DNA of 64,000 nucleotides from Sphingomonas dokdonensis (GCF_002197685.1 NZ_NBBI01000003.1:1-64000); one strand, 5' to 3'; shown: positions 7,982 through 16,858, counted from the first letter of the stretch. Notes: generated from the sequence alone by a model not told the origin. Numbers and translations are program-made.

Positions 7982-8880
7982 CCGCGCTCACCGATTTCCT
8001 TGCCACCGAGCTGCAGCGGCCGGTGCTGCCCGAGGTCGCGCAGGCGGGCCGCCTGATCGCGGAGCGCCTGGGCGGCAGCGCCGCATTGTTCTACGGCTCG
8101 GTGCTGCGCACGGGCGACCTCGACGGCCTGCTCGATTTCTACGTGCTGCGCGAGGGCCGTTCGCGCACCGCCATCGGTCGCCTGTTGTGGCCCGACGTCA
8201 GCTATCATGAAGTGAGCGTCGGCGGACAGGTGATCCGCGCCAAGGTCGCCGCCATGCCGCTCGATACCTTTGCGCGCGCCGCGCAGGGCGACACGATCGA
8301 CACCACCATCTGGGCGCGCTTCGTTCAGCCCGCCGCGCTCGTCTGGAGCCAGGATGCGGATTTCAGCCGCCGCACGATCGACGCGGTGGCGGAGGCCGCG
8401 ATGACCGCGTCGCGCTTCGCCGCGCTGCACGGGCCGGCGGCGGGCGACGCGCTCGATTTCTGGCGCGCGCTGTTTCGCGCCACCTACGCGGCCGAGCTGC
8501 GCGTCGAGGCACCGGGGCGCGAGGATCAGATCCTCGGCTACGACCGGGCGCGCTACCGCACCTTGCTCACCCTCGCCTGGCGCGCGGCCGGCGTCGCGTT
8601 CGACCAGCACGGCGACACCCTCTCCGCCCACCTGCCCGAGCCGCGCATCGCCGCGCTGGCCGGTGCCTGGCTGCGGCTGGAGCGCGCCGGCAAGCGGCTG
8701 AACCTCGCGCGGTTGATGAAGGCCGCCTTCACCTTCGACGGCGCCACCCGCTACGCCGCGTGGAAGATCGAGCGGCATACCGGCCTGCAGGTGCTGGTGA
8801 CGCCGTTCCGCGAGCGGCACCCGATCATGGCAGCCCCCGGCGTGCTGTGGCAGCTTTGGCGGCACACGGCACTGCGATGA
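7978..8880 (+). CDS. TAM41-like (CDP-diacylglycerol synthase-like) protein
   Basis: A 300-residue soluble protein. Near the N-terminus it has LFYGSVLRTGDLDGLLDFYV (residues 38-57), a nucleotidyltransferase-fold signature: Gly-Ser, then acidic residues at 47, 49 and 53. Further on it has FWRALFRATYAAELRVE and a C-terminal KAAFTFDGATRYAAWKIERH. The order and shape of these blocks resemble mitochondrial TAM41/Mmp37, a peripheral enzyme that makes CDP-diacylglycerol from phosphatidic acid and CTP. I recognised this by eye, so it needs a profile check. It is coupled by ATGA overlaps to the lipid kinase before it and to the nucleotidyltransferase after it. Confidence 0.65.
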   Translation: MTALTDFLATELQRPVLPEVAQAGRLIAERLGGSAALFYGSVLRTGDLDGLLDFYVLREGRSRTAIGRLLWPDVSYHEVSVGGQVIRAKVAAMPLDTFARAAQGDTIDTTIWARFVQPAALVWSQDADFSRRTIDAVAEAAMTASRFAALHGPAAGDALDFWRALFRATYAAELRVEAPGREDQILGYDRARYRTLLTLAWRAAGVAFDQHGDTLSAHLPEPRIAALAGAWLRLERAGKRLNLARLMKAAFTFDGATRYAAWKIERHTGLQVLVTPFRERHPIMAAPGVLWQLWRHTALR

Positions 8881-9638
8881 CGGCAAACTCAATGCCGGCG
8901 GCCGTCGTGCTCGCCGGATCGCGCGGCGGCACCGACCCGGTCGCCGCTTATGCCGGTATTGCCGACAAGGCGCTGATCGACTTCGACGGGCAGACCATGC
9001 TGGCGCGCGTGATCCATGCCCTGCGCGCCGCAGACGTCGGCGACATCGCCGTCGCGGCGAACGCTCCCGCCGTTGCAACCGAAGCCGCGGCAAACGACGC
9101 CCGGATGCTCCCCGCCGCCGCCGGCCCCAGCGCAAGCACCGGCGCGGCGCTCGCCACGCTCGGCGCGCCCCTGCTCGTCACCACCGGTGATCATGCCCTG
9201 CTCCGACCAGCCTGGATCCGCGATTTCGTGGCCGAGGTGCCGCCCGGCGCGGACGTCGCCGTCCTCCTCGCCCGCCGCGAATCGGTCGAGCGCGCCGCGC
9301 CCGGCTCGCGCCGCACCTATCTGCGCTTCGCCGACGGCGACTGGTCGGGCTGCAACCTGTTCCTGCTCGCCACGCCCAAGGCCGAGGCCGCCGTGCGCCT
9401 GTGGCAAGCGGTGGAGCGCGATCGCAAGCGGCCGTGGCGCATCGTCGGCCGGCTCGGCCCCGGGCTGCTGCTGCGCTACCTCCTTGGCCGGCTCTCGCTC
9501 GCCGAGGCGATCGCCGCGCTCGGCCGCCGCGCCGGCGTCGTCGCCGCGGTGGTGGAATGCCGCGACGGCCTCGCCGCGGTGGACGTCGACAAACCCACCG
9601 ACCTCGATTTCGTCCGCGCGCATCTCGCCGGGACGTAG
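8877..9638 (+). CDS. MobA-like NTP transferase
   Basis: A 253-residue GT-A-fold nucleotidyltransferase. Its N-terminal signature is VVLAGSRGG (residues 10-18), with conserved Lys31 in DKALIDFDGQTML and a metal-binding Asp105 in TTGDHALL. Relatives activate sugar-, polyol- or inositol-phosphates with CTP or GTP, or build molybdopterin dinucleotides. No molybdenum genes are nearby, whereas lipid-type genes are, so CDP-activation of a headgroup is the more attractive guess. The start codon overlaps the stop of the TAM41-like gene (ATGA). A hydrophobic patch around LGPGLLLRYLLGRL may be membrane-associated. Confidence 0.8.
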   Translation: MTANSMPAAVVLAGSRGGTDPVAAYAGIADKALIDFDGQTMLARVIHALRAADVGDIAVAANAPAVATEAAANDARMLPAAAGPSASTGAALATLGAPLLVTTGDHALLRPAWIRDFVAEVPPGADVAVLLARRESVERAAPGSRRTYLRFADGDWSGCNLFLLATPKAEAAVRLWQAVERDRKRPWRIVGRLGPGLLLRYLLGRLSLAEAIAALGRRAGVVAAVVECRDGLAAVDVDKPTDLDFVRAHLAGT

Positions 9639-9648
9639 CGTCCGCGCC

Positions 9649-10536
9649 TCAGGCCTGCTCGCGCTCCGCCAGGATCGGGCTCTGCGGCCGCGATCGCAGC
9701 GCCACCACCAGCACGCCCGCCAGTGCCAGCATCGCGCCCGCTACCATCCGCATGTCCAGCCGGTCGCCGGTCAGCATCACCCCGAACGCGATGGTGAACA
9801 GCGGCGTCATCAGCGTCAGCGGCGCCAGCAGGTTCGCCTCGTAGCGGCGGATCAGCCCGTAATAGCTGGTATGCCCCACCACCGAAACGACGAGCGCGGC
9901 AAACAGCACCGCCGCCACGAACGGCCATCCGACCGCCGCCGCGCTGCTCCATTGCCCCTGCTCGAACAGCGCGGTCGCCAGCGCCAGCGGCAGGAACGAG
10001 ACCAGCCCCACCCACGCCTGAAAGCGTAAGGGCGCCACATCCTCCACCTGCTTCATCAGCACCGCGCCGAGCGATCCGGTGAACGCCGCGCCGACCACGA
10101 ACCACAGCCCCGCAGACAGCGCCACGCCCTCGGGGTTCCACACCACCAGCAGCACCCCCGCCAGCGTCAGCGCGATGCCGAGGCCACGCCGCCAGTGGAT
10201 CCGCTCCCCCAGCATGACGATCGACAGGAAGGTGGTGAACGGCACGCCGATCTGGATCACGATCGCCGCCGCCGACGGGCTGGCGCTCTGCAATCCGATG
10301 AACAGTAACGCGAAATTGCCCGCCCCCATCAACAGCCCGATCACAAGGATGCGCCAGCGCGGACGCGGCATCGGCAGCAGCCAGGGGACCGTCGCGGCGA
10401 TCACCACCAGGAAACGTACCGCGGCGAAGAACAGCGGCGGCACGCCCCAGGTGCCGACCACGATCTTGCTCAGCACGTTGCTATAGCCCCAGACGAGGCA
10501 GATCAGCACCAGCAGCAGAAAGTCGCGCACCTTCAT
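9649..10536 (-). CDS. EamA/DMT superfamily transporter
   Basis: A 295-residue integral membrane protein with about ten hydrophobic segments in two repeats, starting MKVRDFLLLVLICLVWGYSN. It shows the WG.SN pattern near the first helix and PLFTIAFGVMLTGDRLD in the second repeat, typical of drug/metabolite (EamA) transporters, which export amino acids or other metabolites. Substrate unknown. It converges tail to tail with the MobA-like gene, leaving about ten bases. Confidence 0.9.
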   Translation of the reverse strand: MKVRDFLLLVLICLVWGYSNVLSKIVVGTWGVPPLFFAAVRFLVVIAATVPWLLPMPRPRWRILVIGLLMGAGNFALLFIGLQSASPSAAAIVIQIGVPFTTFLSIVMLGERIHWRRGLGIALTLAGVLLVVWNPEGVALSAGLWFVVGAAFTGSLGAVLMKQVEDVAPLRFQAWVGLVSFLPLALATALFEQGQWSSAAAVGWPFVAAVLFAALVVSVVGHTSYYGLIRRYEANLLAPLTLMTPLFTIAFGVMLTGDRLDMRMVAGAMLALAGVLVVALRSRPQSPILAEREQA

Positions 10537-10603
10537 ACCGCCACCGTTGGCAGAGCCGGCGGCAGGATACCAGCGGCGACCGTGCCCGCCGCCGATCGGC
10601 GCC

Positions 10604-11476
10604 TTACGCGCGTCCGCGCGCCGAACAGGTCGGTTTCACCAGATGCTCGATGAAGTTGCGGATCTCGGCGGTGCGCCGCTCGGGCACCACCACTTCGTCG
10701 TCCAGCCCCAGCCGCCATGCCAGGTCGCGCCGCTCGGGCGCATGATGCAACGCCTCGATCAGCGCGGCGTGGCTTTCCACCGCCTGTTCGTCGCGCGCCA
10801 GGTCATGCTCGATCAGGTCGTCCGCCTGCCGCCGTAGCGCCGCGGCCACCTCGAACAGGCTGATCTCGGGATGATATTGCACGCCCCAGAACACGCCGGC
10901 GCCGTGCCGGATCTCCGCCGCCTGCACCTTGGTGGTGGCGTTGGTGCACAACAGCGTCGCGCCATTCGGCAGCGTCTCGACCTCGTCGGTGTGGATTGCG
11001 GGCGCGTCGAACACCGGCGGGCGGCCATCCAATAGCGGATGCGACCGGCCGGCGTCGGTTGCGTACAGCCGCCGCGCAAAGCCCGCCTCGCGCCGCGCCT
11101 CCATCGCCCGCACCGTGCCGCCCGCCGCCACAGCCGCCACCTGAAGCCCGGCACACGAGCCGAAGCTCGGCGTGCCTGCCGCGAACACCGCGCGCATGAA
11201 GTCGATCACGCGATTCCCCTCGGCCGATTCCTTATGGAGGTGGAGCGGCGAGCCCGTCAGGATCACCGCATCGGCCGCCTCGATCGCGCCGCGATCCATG
11301 GCATCGTCACCGTCATCGACCGGCTTGATCCGCACCAGCTGCGCGTCGGGCACGATGTGCCGCAGCACCGACTGATAGGTTTCGCCCGAGCTTTGGCCGA
11401 CCGAGTCGCGGCGCGTGTCGCGCGCCTCCGGCGGTTCGCTCTCCGCGATCAGGAACGTCAACGTCTTGCGGCTCAC
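10604..11476 (-). CDS. class I glutamine amidotransferase-like protein
   Basis: About 290 residues of the type 1 glutamine amidotransferase (GATase1) fold. The nucleophile elbow is SFGSCAGLQ (Cys108), and the His-x-Glu pair is in GVQYHPEISLFE, so the glutaminase triad is complete. It resembles stand-alone GMP-synthase-like or gamma-glutamyl-hydrolase-like proteins and has no synthetase domain. GTG 11476, seven bases after AGAGGA, is preferred over TTG 11497. It is unlinked to purine genes; the physiological acceptor is unknown. Confidence 0.83.
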   Translation of the reverse strand: MSRKTLTFLIAESEPPEARDTRRDSVGQSSGETYQSVLRHIVPDAQLVRIKPVDDGDDAMDRGAIEAADAVILTGSPLHLHKESAEGNRVIDFMRAVFAAGTPSFGSCAGLQVAAVAAGGTVRAMEARREAGFARRLYATDAGRSHPLLDGRPPVFDAPAIHTDEVETLPNGATLLCTNATTKVQAAEIRHGAGVFWGVQYHPEISLFEVAAALRRQADDLIEHDLARDEQAVESHAALIEALHHAPERRDLAWRLGLDDEVVVPERRTAEIRNFIEHLVKPTCSARGRA

Positions 11477-11545
11477 GGCGCGATCCTCTTTGTGCAAATA
11501 CGGTAAGGAAGCGTCCAGCCTCGACCGGGCGCTGATTGGTCGTCC

Positions 11546-11932
11546 TCAAGGCTGCACGGGCGGCCCCTCGGTGTCGCAGCCGGTCGGCCGCGCTGCGTCG
11601 GCGTCGAGCGTCGCGAACCAGCCGGCATAGGAGCTGTTGCGCGCCAGCCGCCGGTTCTCGTCCGGTGCCCCGTCGGTCCACCACAGCGGCCCGCGCTCGC
11701 CCAGCGCGCGCTTGGCCGCGTCGACCTGCGCGCGGGCAGCCTTCAACGCCGCCGCGTCGCCCGTCTGCAGCGCGGTGCGGACGGCACGCCGCGCCGCCAT
11801 GAGCGCGTCGACGTGCGCCTGCCGCTCCGCCTCCGCCAACGCCGGATTGGCCCGTCGCCACAATCGCCCGCGCACGATGATGTAGCGCCCGTCGGGCGTC
11901 ACCAGCGGCTCGCTCAGCGCCTGCGCTGCCAC
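11546..11932 (-). CDS. conserved hypothetical protein (128 aa)
   Basis: A 128-residue soluble protein, rich in Ala and Arg, with TPDGRYIIVRGRLWRRANPA near the N-terminus, a long helical middle (AHVDALMAARRAVRTAL) and WWTDGAPDENRR. I recall similar proteins in sphingomonads, without assigned function. Its first 19 bases overlap the end of the SDR gene on the same strand, so the two are probably co-transcribed with the cupin gene upstream. There is no signal peptide, membrane segment or catalytic motif to point to a role. Confidence 0.7.
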   Translation of the reverse strand: MAAQALSEPLVTPDGRYIIVRGRLWRRANPALAEAERQAHVDALMAARRAVRTALQTGDAAALKAARAQVDAAKRALGERGPLWWTDGAPDENRRLARNSSYAGWFATLDADAARPTGCDTEGPPVQP

Positions 11933-12876
11933 ATGAAGGCTGCGACACCCGCCGCGACCGCAGCAGCGCCAACCGCCGCGCCAGCCTTGCGCCGCTGATC
12001 GGGGCGTCGCCGACCGCCGTCCGGGCCGCTTGCGGTCTCCGGCGGATCGAACAGCGCGCCATCATTGTCCTCGCCCGCTGGCGCCTTGCGCACCCAATGG
12101 TCGAGAAAGCCGCTCATGATCGCCGCCGACAGATTGGGCACCGCCAGCTGCCCGAGCTTCAGCGCAATGGCCGGTGCGCCGACCACCGTCGTGTTGCGCG
12201 GCCGCTTGGCCAGCCGCACCACGGCTTTCGCCACCGTCTCCGGCGCCAGCGCGCCGGGCGGTAGCGTCAGCCGCGCGCCGGTGTAATTGCCGGCATGGTC
12301 GATCCCAGGCGTATCCACAAAGGTCGGATAGACGTCGCACACATGGATGTGCGGCTTCTTGGAAAGCTCGCCGCGGATCGCCTCGCTGAAGCCACGCAAG
12401 CCGAACTTGCTGGCCGAATAGGCCGCCGCATAGGGCGTGGCGACGAACCCGCCGACCGAAATCATGTTCACCCAGGTGCCGCGATCCTGCGCCAGGAAGA
12501 TCGGCAGCACCGCATGCACGTCGTTCATATGGCTGACGAGATTGGCGTCGATCACGCGGGCATGATCGGCGATCGGCACATCCTCGTAGCGGCCGAGCAC
12601 GCCGACGCCGACACAGCTGAACCACAGGTCAATCCCGCCAAGCGTCGCAACCGCCACTTCGGCCAACCGCGCGACGGCGCCGGCATCGGTGGTGTCGACC
12701 ACATGGATATGCGCCTGTCCGCCCGCCGCCCGGCACCGCGTGGCGATATCCTTCAGCCCCGCCTCGCCGCGCGCCGCCAGCACCAGCACGGCGCCGCGGC
12801 GCGCAAATTCGATCGCCGTCGCCGCGCCGATCCCGCTCGACGCGCCGGTGATGACGATGCGCTCGGCGCGGCTCAC
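11914..12876 (-). CDS. SDR family oxidoreductase with C-terminal anchor
   Basis: A 320-residue short-chain dehydrogenase/reductase. The Rossmann motif TGASSGIG is at residues 10-17, and the catalytic Ser140, Tyr153 and Lys157 lie in NMISVGG and YSASKFG. About 60 residues follow the core, ending with an apolar stretch GAAVGAAAVAAGVAAFMW and RRR, a likely C-terminal membrane anchor facing the cytosol. GTG 12876 overlaps the cupin stop codon (GTGA), giving translational coupling. Similar anchored SDRs act on lipids or other hydrophobic substrates; the substrate here is not known. Confidence 0.87.
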   Translation of the reverse strand: MSRAERIVITGASSGIGAATAIEFARRGAVLVLAARGEAGLKDIATRCRAAGGQAHIHVVDTTDAGAVARLAEVAVATLGGIDLWFSCVGVGVLGRYEDVPIADHARVIDANLVSHMNDVHAVLPIFLAQDRGTWVNMISVGGFVATPYAAAYSASKFGLRGFSEAIRGELSKKPHIHVCDVYPTFVDTPGIDHAGNYTGARLTLPPGALAPETVAKAVVRLAKRPRNTTVVGAPAIALKLGQLAVPNLSAAIMSGFLDHWVRKAPAGEDNDGALFDPPETASGPDGGRRRPDQRRKAGAAVGAAAVAAGVAAFMWQRRR

Positions 12877-13289
12877 TTGCCGATCGCCTCTTTCACCTTG
12901 TCGGTCGCCTTGGCGAGCAGGCCCTTCTCGGCCTCCTCGGCCTCTTCCTTGGTCTTGAACGCCGCGCCCTCGGGTTCGGCGGGCGGGGCATAAACGGAGA
13001 AGAGCTTCAGCTCGCCCTTGCCCTTGTTGACGACGTTGTGCTCCGACCCCTTGGGCACCACCACCATGTGGTTCGAGCCGGCCTTGGTCGAATGGCCGTC
13101 GATCACCACCTGCGCCTCGCCACTGACGATGAAGGTGGTCTGGTCCGCGGGGTGCGTCTCCATCCCGATCTCCTCGCCGGCCGGAATGCTCATCAGCACG
13201 ATCTGGATCTTGCGATCGCGATACACTTCCTTCTGCCAAAGCGTGTTCTTGGTCGCCAGATCGACCATGTCCTTGTTGAAGATCGCCAC
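12873..13289 (-). CDS. cupin domain protein
   Basis: A 138-residue single-domain cupin starting MAIFNKDMVDLATKN. Cupin motif 1 is in GEEIGMETHPADQTTFIVSG, with metal ligands His and Glu plausible, and motif 2 in VVVPKGSEHNVVNKG. The last 30 residues are a charged helix rich in Lys, Glu and Ala (TKEEAEEAEKGLLAKA), an extension beyond the barrel. It is the first gene of a cupin-SDR-hypothetical unit with overlapping ends. A sugar isomerase, dioxygenase or simple ligand-binding role are all possible. Confidence 0.82.
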   Translation of the reverse strand: MAIFNKDMVDLATKNTLWQKEVYRDRKIQIVLMSIPAGEEIGMETHPADQTTFIVSGEAQVVIDGHSTKAGSNHMVVVPKGSEHNVVNKGKGELKLFSVYAPPAEPEGAAFKTKEEAEEAEKGLLAKATDKVKEAIGK

Positions 13290-13355
13290 GGGGAAAAAAT
13301 CCTTTGCTTGCGTGGGGCTAAGGACGAACGCCGCGCCGCGCCGTTCCCTCGGCTT

Positions 13356-14693
13356 TCACCTTTGGGCAGCCGGAAAGGCGTCGCGATGTGCCTCGATCAT
13401 GCCGCGCAGGTCCACCCGCGCCTTCAGCCGCGCGCATAGCAGCGCGGTGCCGCTCACCTTGCGCTGCACGAACAGCGTGTCGACCGGCGGGACGTGCCAG
13501 GTGTCGCGATCGCGCGCCATCGGGATCGCCTCCTCGCGCACCACCGTCACGAAGCCGCGATCGCCGAAGTCGAACGGCCCGGCGCGGTGCAGCTCCGCCA
13601 CGATGATGTCGATCATGCGATCCACGATGTCGCGGTGCCGCTCGGCCGCCGCCGGCCCCAGAAAGCCTGCCGCAATCGCCGCCTCGCGCACCGCCTGCCG
13701 ATCATCGTCCAGCGCGGTCATCAGCAGCCGGTGGTACCCCGCCTGCGTCGCCGGCTCGACCGTCCGCGCCGCGCCGAAATCGAGCAGCACCAGCTTTCCC
13801 GTCTCGGCCTGCCAGCGATAATTGCCGAAATTGGGGTCGGTCTGCATCAGCCCCCAGTCGAACAATTCGCGCAGCACCAGCGACACGAGCGCCCCCGCCG
13901 CCTTGTCGCGCACCGCCTCGTCCGCGCCCTCCAGGCTTTCGATCGGGGCGCCTGCGACATATTCCATCGCCAGCACCTGCCGCGTGCTGAGTTCCGGCAC
14001 CCCGGTGGGCACGACATAGGCCGGGTCATCGCCGATCAGCGCGCGATACCGCTCCAGCATCGCGGCCTCGCGTACATAATCGGCCTCGTCGCGCAGCTGC
14101 TGCTTCGCCTCCGCCAGCAACGGCGCGATGTCGATCTCGCGCGGCAGCAGTCCGGAAACCCGCAGCAGGGTCGCCACATTGTCGACATCGGCATCGATGC
14201 TGCTCGCGACGCCGGGATATTGCACCTTGATCGCCAGCACGCGCCCGTCGGGCAGCTCGGCGCGGTGCACCTGCCCGATCGAGGCGGCGGCGATGGGGTG
14301 CGCCTGAAAATGCCGAAAGCGCCGCCGCCAGTCGCGACCCCATTCCGCGGCGAGCACCCGCTCCAGCTGCGCCGGCGGCATGTGGTGGGCATTGTCGCGC
14401 AGCCGCGCCAGGATCTGCGTCAGCTCGGGCGGCAACAGGTCGCCGGCATCCATCGAGATCATCTGCCCCAGCTTCATCGCCGCACCGCGCAGATGCGCCA
14501 GCTGGTCCGCCACGCGCGACGCATTGGCCGGGGTCAGCAGCAGGTCGCCCATCCGCGGACGCTCGCCGGCGGCGAGGCGGCGCGTCCCTTCCGCCAGCAC
14601 CCCGCTGGCGACCCCGCCCGCCAGCCGCCCGAAGCGGCCGAAGCGCGACAATCGCCCACTCGGCACCGCGCGTCCGCGTCCATCATCCGCCAT
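13356..14693 (-). CDS. ABC1/ADCK/UbiB-type atypical kinase
   Basis: A 445-residue member of the ABC1 (UbiB/COQ8) family of atypical kinases or ATPases, associated with ubiquinone synthesis and lipid homeostasis. The family's KxGQ motif is KLGQ at 74-77; ATP-binding and catalytic parts include RVLAIKVQYPG, LMQTDPNFGN (the DPxxGN loop) and VLLDFGAA (metal-binding DFG). No C-terminal transmembrane helices typical of UbiB are evident, so it is a soluble ABC1 paralog and not UbiB itself. ATG 14693 follows AAAGGACG. It is not next to other ubiquinone genes. Confidence 0.88.
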   Translation of the reverse strand: MADDGRGRAVPSGRLSRFGRFGRLAGGVASGVLAEGTRRLAAGERPRMGDLLLTPANASRVADQLAHLRGAAMKLGQMISMDAGDLLPPELTQILARLRDNAHHMPPAQLERVLAAEWGRDWRRRFRHFQAHPIAAASIGQVHRAELPDGRVLAIKVQYPGVASSIDADVDNVATLLRVSGLLPREIDIAPLLAEAKQQLRDEADYVREAAMLERYRALIGDDPAYVVPTGVPELSTRQVLAMEYVAGAPIESLEGADEAVRDKAAGALVSLVLRELFDWGLMQTDPNFGNYRWQAETGKLVLLDFGAARTVEPATQAGYHRLLMTALDDDRQAVREAAIAAGFLGPAAAERHRDIVDRMIDIIVAELHRAGPFDFGDRGFVTVVREEAIPMARDRDTWHVPPVDTLFVQRKVSGTALLCARLKARVDLRGMIEAHRDAFPAAQR

Positions 14694-14898
14694 GGTCGTC
14701 CTTTCACCGGGCATCCGCACCGCATCTGGCCGGCGCCCCTTCAAACAAGGCCGGTCATGGCCGATCGTGATCCAAGCGCAGGCCGCAGCGTCCAGTTCCG
14801 CGGCCGCGCTGCGCTGGCAAACAGGGCCCTCACGTTGTAACGGGCCGCCGCTCTGCAAAGCTGTCAAAAGGGGCAGCCGGGTCGATCATGGGTGCTGA

Positions 14899-15360
14899 GT
14901 GGTAGACAAAAGCTGGGGCGGCCCGCCCCTCTCCAACGTGCGGGTTCGCACCAACGACAGCCTGGAAGAACGCGCCGCCCGCCGCGCCCGGGAGCGCGAG
15001 AATCGGGCGCAATCACGCGACACCGGCATGGCGGAACGACTCGAGGCACGCGCCAAGGCCCGCGAGGCGGGGGCGGCAGAACGCGAGCGAATCCGCCAGG
15101 AACGCCGCGAGGCCGAAGCGAAGCTCGCGCAAAGCGATCCCCACACCGCCGCCGCCCAGCGCCGCCGCGGCTCGGGCCGCAAGGACATCGTCCGCGAAGA
15201 GCGCGACACCACCGGCTACGCCATGGTCGTCGACCCCGCCCGCATCCGCACGCTCGCCGACCGCGGCGCCTCCGTCGACAGCCTGGCGGCGGTGCTCGGC
15301 CTCAGCGTGCAGGAGATCAAGGACGCGCTCGCCAGCGGGAGCGCAGAAAAGCTGCGCTAA
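14899..15360 (+). CDS. coiled-coil protein with C-terminal HTH-like segment
   Basis: A 153-residue protein starting (GTG) MVDKSWGGPPLSNV. Residues ~20-85 are almost entirely Arg, Glu and Ala (ERAARRARERENRAQS and onward), predicting a long charged helix or coiled coil. The last 45 residues (RIRTLADRGASVDSLAAVLG then LSVQEIKDAL) look like a small helix-turn-helix. No family name comes to mind. A DNA- or RNA-binding accessory role is possible but unproven. The start is uncertain since no good ribosome binding site precedes GTG 14899. It stands alone, divergent from the ABC1 kinase gene. Confidence 0.65.
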   Translation: MVDKSWGGPPLSNVRVRTNDSLEERAARRARERENRAQSRDTGMAERLEARAKAREAGAAERERIRQERREAEAKLAQSDPHTAAAQRRRGSGRKDIVREERDTTGYAMVVDPARIRTLADRGASVDSLAAVLGLSVQEIKDALASGSAEKLR

Positions 15361-15383
15361 TCCTTACGAAACGCAGGGCTGCC

Positions 15384-15414
15384 TTGACAAAACGGCCGCA
15401 GCCGCTGATCAACT
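15384..15414 (+). promoter_or_regulatory. possible sigma-70 promoter for the flavin monooxygenase gene
   Basis: A perfect TTGACA (15384-15389) lies 180 bases upstream of the luciferase-like gene, but the -10 region around 15407-15414 (GATCAACT) is poor. About 150 bases of leader would follow, in which I see no riboswitch-like signature. Confidence 0.35.
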
Positions 15415-15571
15415 AAGTCAAGTCGATTAGAGCCTGCGCCAAGCAGGTCGTAACAAGATCGGGGCGTCGCGGGGGCGCCTTGGGAGAGGATGCCGCTACG
15501 CTCGCGCTAACGGGCCGATGCCCGGGCCACGCCGTCGCGCGTCCACGGATTTGACGCGTGAGAGGTTGATC

Positions 15572-16813
15572 ATGGCTCGTTTGAAATTCGGCGCGTTCCT
15601 GGCGCCGCACCACCCGATCGGCGAGCATCCGATGCTCCAGTTCCGCAGCGACATCGCGCTCGCCAAGCATATGGACGAGCTGGGTTTCGACGAATTCTGG
15701 GTGGGCGAGCACCACTCGACCGGCTGGGAGACGATCGCCTCGCCCGAGCTGTTCCTGGCGGCGGTTGGCGAGCAGACGCAGCGCATCCGGCTCGGCACGG
15801 GCGTCGTCTCCCTGCCCTATCACCACCCCTTCAACGTCGCGCAGCGCATCGTTCAGCTCGACCACATGACGCGCGGTCGGGTGATCTTCGGCACCGGCCC
15901 CGGCGCCTTGCCGTCAGACGCCTACATGCTGGGCATCGACCCAATGACCCAGCGCGACCGGCAGGACGAGGCGATCGGCGTGATTCGCCGGCTGTTCGCC
16001 GGTGAGCGCGTCACCCACGAAAGCGAGTGGTTCACACTGCGCGACGCGCGGCTGCAGCTCTTCCCGTTGCAGGAGGACATGCCGTTCGTCGTTGCCTCGT
16101 CGATCAGTCCCTCGGGCATGACGCTGGCGGGCAAATACGGCATCGGTGCCTTGTCGATCGGCTCCAATTCGGACGCAGGGCTCGCCGCGCTGCCAACGCA
16201 ATGGGGCTTTGCCGAGCAGGCGGCGGCGAAGTCTGGCAAGACGGTGAGCCGCAATAATTGGCGCGTGCTGATGAGCTGGCACATCGCCGAAACGCGCGAG
16301 CAGGCGCGTGCCGAGGCCGGCGCCGGGCTGATGAAATGGCACAACGAATATACCGTCGGCACGCTGATGCGGCCCGGCGCGAAGGAATTCACCTCGCCCG
16401 ATCATGCCGTCGACGAGACGGCCTTCGCCGATGGTGCCGCAGCGGTAATCGGCACCCCCGACGATCTGGTCGCCGCGATCCGCAAGCTCTCCGAATCGGC
16501 GGGCGGCTTCGGCACGGTGCTGGGCTTCGCACATGACTGGGCCAACCGCGCCAACACGCTGAAAAGCTGGGACCTCGTCGCGCGCTACGTCATCCCCGAG
16601 ATCCACGGGCTACTCGAGGGGTATCGCACCTCTCGCCAGTATGTGGTGGATCATCGCGAATCGTTCGAGCGCGCCGGCCAGGCGGTCTTGTCCAAGATCA
16701 TGTCGCACGAGGGCGCGGCGGCGGCGCTCAAGGCGGGGCAGGAAGGTGGCGTCGCAATGCGATCGCCCAATGCGCCCGATCTCAACAAGGCCGCGGAAGC
16801 GATGAAGAACTGA
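15572..16813 (+). CDS. LLM class flavin-dependent oxidoreductase
   Basis: A 413-residue luciferase-like monooxygenase (TIM barrel, FMNH2-dependent, partnered with a flavin reductase). Landmarks are FGAFLAPHHPIGEHP at the start, GFDEFWVGEHHSTGWE, RLGTGVVSLPYHHPFNVAQR and RGRVIFGTGPGALPSDAYML, all typical of alkane- or limonene-type monooxygenases and LuxA relatives. ATG 15572 follows AGAGG. The acyl-CoA dehydrogenase gene starts 45 bases after its stop, so the two are likely co-transcribed and may degrade a hydrophobic compound; the substrate is unknown. Confidence 0.9.
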   Translation: MARLKFGAFLAPHHPIGEHPMLQFRSDIALAKHMDELGFDEFWVGEHHSTGWETIASPELFLAAVGEQTQRIRLGTGVVSLPYHHPFNVAQRIVQLDHMTRGRVIFGTGPGALPSDAYMLGIDPMTQRDRQDEAIGVIRRLFAGERVTHESEWFTLRDARLQLFPLQEDMPFVVASSISPSGMTLAGKYGIGALSIGSNSDAGLAALPTQWGFAEQAAAKSGKTVSRNNWRVLMSWHIAETREQARAEAGAGLMKWHNEYTVGTLMRPGAKEFTSPDHAVDETAFADGAAAVIGTPDDLVAAIRKLSESAGGFGTVLGFAHDWANRANTLKSWDLVARYVIPEIHGLLEGYRTSRQYVVDHRESFERAGQAVLSKIMSHEGAAAALKAGQEGGVAMRSPNAPDLNKAAEAMKN

Positions 16814-16858
16814 TCGTCAATCCGGCGACCACCACCACCTCCCGACAAAGGATGCCGC

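Noticed and set aside
10604..11497. TTG start at 11497 for the glutamine amidotransferase gene
   Set aside because: GTG at 11476 has AGAGGA seven bases upstream, whereas the TTG has no ribosome binding site.
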